From Albifimbria verrucaria (taxonomy: Eukaryota; Ascomycota; Sordariomycetes; Hypocreales; Stachybotryaceae): a stretch of DNA of 64,000 bases. The stretch lies in assembly GCA_020081605.1 (NCBI GenBank), contig JAHREC010000013.1, positions 4,216,001 through 4,280,000 on the forward strand, read 5' to 3'. Below the pieces are notes generated by a model. The model did not search any database. It saw only the letters and a list, made by a program, of their open reading frames with translations, and had not been told where the DNA came from. Each line of letters begins with the position of its first letter. Within the stretch, counting starts at the first letter, position 1. This document shows positions 57,403 through 64,000 of the stretch, piece by piece. The position numbers were made by a program, and so were the translations under genes.

Positions 57403-58303
57403 TTAAAACGAAGGAGGAAATGTAAGATTGGAGGGACGGATGCGAGCAAGAGAGACCGTGCCGGGATATCATACCCGCGTCTGGGCCTTGCGGATACGAT
57501 CACGCATCCTTGTTGTACATTATATCTGACGGTTGCAGCATGGCGCTCAGTGATTTCTTGGGCTAGGGGCGTTATGGGAAGCGGGTTTTAAGGCTTCTGT
57601 GTGCTGTGGAGGGAATGTGTTTTGTCACAGACGTCCATGTGACATCCCTCTCTTGTGAAAATTGATATCGAAGAAAATCAGAATGTTATGAAGATTTACA
57701 ATGACTGACATGCACGTGTCTTTGTCTCGCTGCTGTGAAGAAGCTGGTGTGTTTTATTCAATCACCACATCGCCGCATACTGGATGCTGGATTATGGAAT
57801 ATCGAATGGTCAATATCAATGCTTGTAGATAACTATGCTGCCGCTATGCCATTTCGTGCCTTGGGCATGCGTCCCCAGTGAAGCGTCTCATGGTGAATAA
57901 TATGGCGAGGAAGCCCAACCTCCCAAAATGTCTTGAACAATCCCCATCGTGTTTGCAAGCCTTGTTGATAGTGATAGTTCATATCATGCAGTATGTAGAG
58001 CTAAGCTTAAATCACATCTAGTTAGAAACGCGAGCAAGCCATCTGTCAGATCTTCCTCTTGTATGGCCGATCTAAACCACAAGGGAAGATCGCCGAGCAG
58101 AATCGCGTATGAAACTCGAGCTTGAGCTCGGCCATGCTATCCGCGGGTAGCATGGCAAGCGTGGTACAGTGAGAAAGTCTGTCGCAAACACTGTTCGAGC
58201 TCAACCCCACCATCACGGGCATAGCGCGGGGCCTCTTGTTTTCCAAGCTTGCTCCGAATTAGCAACGCTACGTAATTCTTTGAAGGAAGAACAACGCGAG
58301 ACC
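57403..58303. other. Intergenic region PRELI protein to tyrosine phosphatase
   Basis: About 0.9 kb between two plus-strand genes. A 66-codon minus-strand ORF at 58046-58246 has no recognisable features. No gene seen. Confidence 0.5.
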
Positions 58304-58917
58304 ATGGCGGAACCTCTGTCCGTTCTCTTCGTCTGCCTCGGCAACATCTGCCGATCGCCCATGGGAGAGGGCGTCTTCAGGCATATCGCCAAGGAGCCTC
58401 AGTACGAGGGGAAGATTGGCCTGATAGACTCGGCTGGAACTGGTTCGTAATGTGCTCTCTCAAGCAAGGGAGTCGAAGGCTGATCTGTATGTTGTAGCTG
58501 CTTATCATACGGGCGAACCTCCTGATTCGCGGACAATGGCAACGCTACAGAGCAACGGCATCACAGACTACAGGCACTTGGCTCGCAAGGTAAGCTCCTC
58601 GACCCCAGTGCTACGGTTAGGGATAACCACGCAGTGGAAGCTAACTCGAAGACATGGAATAGTTCCAACCCAGCGACCTCAACAAGTTTGATTACATTTT
58701 CGCCATGGATAGATCCAACCTCCACGACTTGCAAAAGATCCAACGAAACAACCCTGACAGCAAGGCCAAAGTGATGCTATTTGGCGCATACGGCGAAGGG
58801 AAGAACGGTGAGGTCGTAGCGGACCCGTATTATGGCGGCCAGGACGGATTCGAGAAGGCATACGAACAGTGTACAAGATTCTCGCGCAACTTCCTCAAGG
58901 ACGTGCTGGGCGAGTGA
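58304..58917 (+). CDS. LTP1: Low-molecular-weight protein tyrosine phosphatase
   Basis: The 161-aa spliced protein has the signature P-loop VCLGNICRSPMGEG (CX5R-S) at residues 11-18 and the general-acid loop VADPYYGGQDGFEKAYEQC near the C-terminus. The SAGTAAYHTGEPPDSRTMAT segment is also typical. It should dephosphorylate phosphotyrosine proteins or small aryl phosphates in the cytosol. Introns are 58443-58497 and 58590-58662. The first donor is GTTCGT, weaker than usual, but the joined frame is conserved. No base loss is needed. Confidence 0.93.
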
Positions 58918-60625
58918 CGTCGAAGGCTATGAGAAGGCTTAAGTTATATGGGAGAAGGGAGTATATACCCTTCCGCAGGATCAAAGCGGATGATTGAAAC
59001 TTTTAGAACACCTTGATATTAGTAACAATTCAAGACAAAAAAGGCACAACTCGTATAGTAATGAGCAATTTGTGAGTCTTTGCGGTTGTTAGTAAGAGCT
59101 GTAAGCTAGTCCTCACGATCCCTGGGGGCCAGACGAGGCGCGCGCAGGCAATTTGAAGTAGAGCCAATGAAGCTCACGAAACGATTATAGTGGCCGGGAC
59201 GATGACGAAGAATCGTTCAGCCCTATGGGGTTTGGTGGCCGCCATGGTCGGTCTCGTACGGGGCTAAACAGGTTCCATCGTCTGAGCCAAGTGTGTGGTG
59301 TCAAGGGAATGCTGCGACCCGATCTGGGGGCCAGGTTATTTGAATGCTTCGTAGCAGCATGTGGGCCTAGGAAGGGGTTTATTTTCTGACCGAGGCTTGT
59401 CGAAGCACTGTAAAATACGATACGGGTGCAGTACCTGTACGGCGTGTGCCTGTACAGCACAGTACAGTAAGCACTTGGAAGGGCCACTTGATGCGAAAGG
59501 CGCCCGAAGTGGAAATGAAGGAAGTGAGACGTGAGAATTGCGCCAAGTGGACAAACAAAGGAGGGCCACGAATCCAATCAAACTCGAAGCCAATCACGGT
59601 TTCGAGACGGGATAGAGCAGTACATGAAGATGAAGATGAAATGAAATTATATATTTCGAAATAGCCTGGAAGAAGCAAGATGGCTCTCGTTTGGGCAATC
59701 CTTTGATTGAGCACGCTGCACTGCCCTGGCAGAGCTGGGTAACAACTGTGCGCCGGCCTGCCTGTACCGGTAGGGACCGGCCCAGGTACAGGTACAAGGC
59801 TTGGCCAAGAGATAACCGGAGCCACCAGGTTCTAGGAGGAAAAGGAATGGAGACGGTTCAGACCCATGTGCAGCACCCGCACCGTTCATTTGGCGAGTCC
59901 TGGTTGCGGGCGCCTACAGGGGCTTCGGACAACCTTTGGATTGGCCCAAGGCACCAACTCAAGCACCACAGCACCTAAAGTGGCCCCAATTAACTTAAGT
60001 TATTGCTGCGAAGCTGTCCTCAAGTTGGTGGCGTGCGGGGCGGGGCGGCGAGACCCTTTGAAGCACCCCTCCTGAGTGAGCTGTGCTCGATCTTACCTCA
60101 GTGCGGTGCGGTGCGGTACGGTACGGTACGTTACAGTACTTTTACCTTACGGTAGCTGTAGCGTTAGGCTGCTGCTACGCTGCTGCTGCACTGAGTACTA
60201 CCGAGTACATACGGCAAACAACGCCTGCTGAACAAGCACACCAGAGAGCCGCAGCAAAGTCTCGAAAAAAGGTCAGGTACCTGTACCGTCCCGTCGTGTC
60301 CTTTCACCAACCACATCAACGTACCTTGCATCATATCCAGTTCCCATATATAAAGCAGTCAGCCTTGTCTCCTTGTTGCATCTCGTGCTGCCCCTTCTGC
60401 GCTTTCATCTTCCAGCAACCCCACACCTGGCTAGTTGCTTTGGTTTCTGCATCGCCTTCATTCCTTTCGTCGGCGTTCCTGTAGAGTTTCCGCCTCGTCG
60501 CTTAGCTTGGGCAGCATTGTTGCCCTCTTTTTGCTTATCTCTTCCCTCCCTCAAACACCCCCTTCCTCGGCCAACCAACCTCCATCGCCGTGGGCCTCTC
60601 TCTCTTCACCAAATACACCTTCGCC
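58918..60625. other. Intergenic region upstream of SLT2
   Basis: About 1.7 kb. It contains GTAC-rich palindromic patches at 59436-59471 and 59762-59800 and a pentamer repeat at 60101-60130. 60350-60600 is a CT-rich leader, so a long 5' UTR with possible short upstream ORFs is likely. No protein gene is seen. Confidence 0.55.
60101..60130. repeat. Pentamer repeat (GTGCG)3(GTACG)3 upstream of SLT2
   Basis: Exactly three GTGCG units are followed by three GTACG units, then TTACAGTAC, about 0.5 kb before the kinase start. Confidence 0.9.
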
Positions 60626-62178
<1,553 letters not shown>

Positions 62179-63500
62179 AAATAGCAGGTGTGCACATGCT
62201 GTGGTTGGTTAAAAGTCGGAGAGAGGGTGTGCTGTGCTTTTGCGTCCTGGAGAAAACTGGATTTTGTGAGCGATCTGCAAGCGCGTGCTACGGGGAGCAA
62301 AGCGTCGGAGGATACTCCGTCTTGTCCTTTTCAATGTGTTGGAAACAAGCACCCCAGCACGGATGCTGGGAGGGTCAAGCGTGAACATAATCAGCGATTG
62401 GCAGATGACGGGAGATATTATTACACACGAACATTATTGCAAGAGCTTTGGGAGGCTGTCTGCTGTTGGTTATGGCACTATGACTCGAGTTTCGTTTTTC
62501 CCGGTAGAAGTCCGTTTCAACTCATTCCATGACATGAAGATTCATTCCGTTCAATGACAATTTACATACCCTGCTCGAAGCCCCATTTGCAACGGTGATG
62601 GTTGGTCATCTGGCGGCTGCCATGCTATATTATGAGGATACTATGATACATGGTCAAGACCAGGTGCAGCAGGTGCTTGTGAAGAAATCAACCATGGACT
62701 TTTTGCCTTGGCACATGGGCTTGCGCGCCATCTCATATCAGGTGTGGCTGTCGATTTATCTGAAAGAAACCCAAAGTGGAAGGCCAGGGCCTGAAAGCGA
62801 GGCCATTCGTGTTGCCAATTTCCCCAACCGCCCAAGCCACCCCAGATCCTTTTACCATGCCGTGCCGTCCCGTGCCGTGTGGGAGGACGAAGAATCGGGC
62901 GGTTGCTCGAACGCCGATTGTGTGGGCATTTGCGCAACGTCGTCACGAAAAGATGGGCTATTAGTGTAGATCAGCCACGAAGATTATCTTCATAGGACCG
63001 CTTGCGCGACGGGTCGCTGTTTCACATATAGCACATTCTACAATCATTTTTATGGGAAATCTTCACGGCGGGAATCGGGACGACAGAGAGCTCATTTCAT
63101 GGAAAAAGAATTCGTAATTTCAGAATATTGGCGCGCAGTGCTACCTCTGATGCAACGTTTAATTAAGAAACCCACCACCCCAAACACCTCGGAACACCAA
63201 TACCCATGAACTGAATGTCTAAACGAGGGAGGCCGTGGCCCAATCCCGCAAATTCGTGCTTTTTCGTACCTCAAAGGGTCTTAATCGAGAGAACCGAGGC
63301 CCGTCTCCATACAATATGTGCCGCCCTTCCGGAACGAGTAAAATAAATGTAAAAAGAAGAAGTGAAAACAGGGGTATTAGAGTCGTAACAGCTTTCTCGG
63401 GGTTCCATCCCCGTAGCATAGTCCTCAGCTAAGCATTTCCCTCATGCATATTTTTGTGGTTTTTCTCTTATCATCGTCTCGATGTGCATTTGTGTGGCGC
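62179..63500. other. Convergent intergenic region SLT2 / DUF3455 gene
   Basis: About 1.3 kb. A GTGCC(G) repetition occurs near 62858-62882. ORFs up to 124 codons show no domain. Probably two 3' UTRs and spacer. Confidence 0.5.
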
Positions 63501-64000
63501 TTAGCCAAAGAACCAGTAGGTGGTGGCGTAGCTGACACTGTCGTTGCCGGGTCCGCTGGCGCAGCCGTGAGAGACACCGCCGGCAGTCAGGACACGGTAC
63601 AGGTGGGTTGCGCCGCTGGTGCCAGGGAGAGCGCCAAGGTAGAGCCAGGCGACGGCGCCGGTGCCGTCAGGGCCAACATCAGCGCCGGCAGGAGCATCAA
63701 CGCTGTCGCTCTTCTCGCCGATGTACTTGATGTTGCCCTTCTTGACGTCGAAGGTGGGCTTTCCGTCGGCGGCAAAGTAGTGGTGGCCGGTGAAAGGAAT
63801 GGGGTCGAGACCGGCAAGCTTCAGAGGAGCATCGCGAGGGAAGGGCTTGGTGGCCGAAGCGCCCTTAGAGCCGTTGATGCGGTCTTCGGTAACGGGGACG
63901 AAGTTCAGAGGCACGTCGTGGTTCCAGAGGGCGGTGCTGGCAAGAGAGTTGAAGGCCTCGAGGGTGAGAGACTTGGGGCCCTGGCCAGGGTAGAGCGAGG
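63501..64000 (-). CDS. Secreted DUF3455 protein (MAS3-like), 5' end beyond the window
   Basis: The C-terminal ~165 residues are visible and intact. They read LDPIPFTGHHYFAADGKPTF, GTGAVAWLYLGALPG, THLYRVLTAGGVSHGCASGP and a terminal SVSYATTYWFFG. This is the C-terminal half of the DUF3455 family of small secreted fungal proteins, sometimes mislabelled malate dehydrogenase. Family members are often induced on host or surface contact. The signal peptide would lie past position 64000, so secretion is inferred from family only. Confidence 0.82.
   Translation of the reverse strand, partial: SLYPGQGPKSLTLEAFNSLASTALWNHDVPLNFVPVTEDRINGSKGASATKPFPRDAPLKLAGLDPIPFTGHHYFAADGKPTFDVKKGNIKYIGEKSDSVDAPAGADVGPDGTGAVAWLYLGALPGTSGATHLYRVLTAGGVSHGCASGPGNDSVSYATTYWFFG

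Overview
The window is nuclear DNA of a filamentous ascomycete, most likely a Sordariomycete and perhaps Hypocreales. The order-level guess is inference from protein resemblance. Support comes from many short introns (about 45-90 nt, GTRNGT donors, CTRAC-like branch points, YAG acceptors), monocistronic genes in mixed orientations, a Slt2/Mps1-type MAP kinase, and families typical of these fungi (PL20 glucuronan lyase, secreted DUF3455 protein, cytochrome b5-acyl-CoA dehydrogenase fusion). I see no transposon, CRISPR array, tRNA, rRNA or biosynthetic gene cluster.

Layout. 0-14 kb: a 5'-truncated family 8 glycosyltransferase, the autophagy lipid-transfer protein ATG2, a flavin amine oxidase and a cytochrome b5-acyl-CoA dehydrogenase. 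14-25 kb: a Gis2/CNBP-type zinc-knuckle protein, the DNA end-resection factor Sae2/Ctp1, a Ubp3-type deubiquitinase and complex III subunit QCR7. 26-34 kb: a mitochondrial NAD+-type carrier, a 43-aa three-exon microprotein, a Dot5-type peroxiredoxin, the complex I 21.3-kDa subunit, LTO1 and the NatA catalytic subunit. 34-49 kb: an unrecognised repeat-rich protein, eIF2B-beta, a secreted PL20 lyase, the NEM1 phosphatase, a small membrane protein and NHP2. 49-64 kb: QCR8 divergent from prohibitin PHB1, the REX3 exonuclease, a DUF676 lipase, a PRELI/MSF1 protein, a low-molecular-weight tyrosine phosphatase, the SLT2 MAP kinase and a secreted DUF3455 protein cut by the window edge.

The genes are mostly housekeeping. 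Several act in mitochondria (QCR7, QCR8, complex I subunit, NAD+ carrier, prohibitin, PRELI protein). Others cover translation and RNA (eIF2B-beta, NHP2, REX3, LTO1, Gis2) and membrane lipids or autophagy (ATG2, NEM1, DUF676 lipase). They do not look like one pathway or operon-like unit.

The strongest global signal concerns the sequence itself. At about 49 places a conserved reading frame is broken, and each break is repaired by restoring one or two bases, nearly always in a short G, C, A or T run. Every event is a net loss and none is a gain. This looks like homopolymer under-calling in a draft assembly, not pseudogenes. Gene spans below are therefore given across these breaks, with exon arithmetic checked for frame. 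I found no convincing new multi-gene system. The best candidates for something undescribed are the 43-aa microprotein (28800-29077) and the repeat-rich protein (34714-36851).
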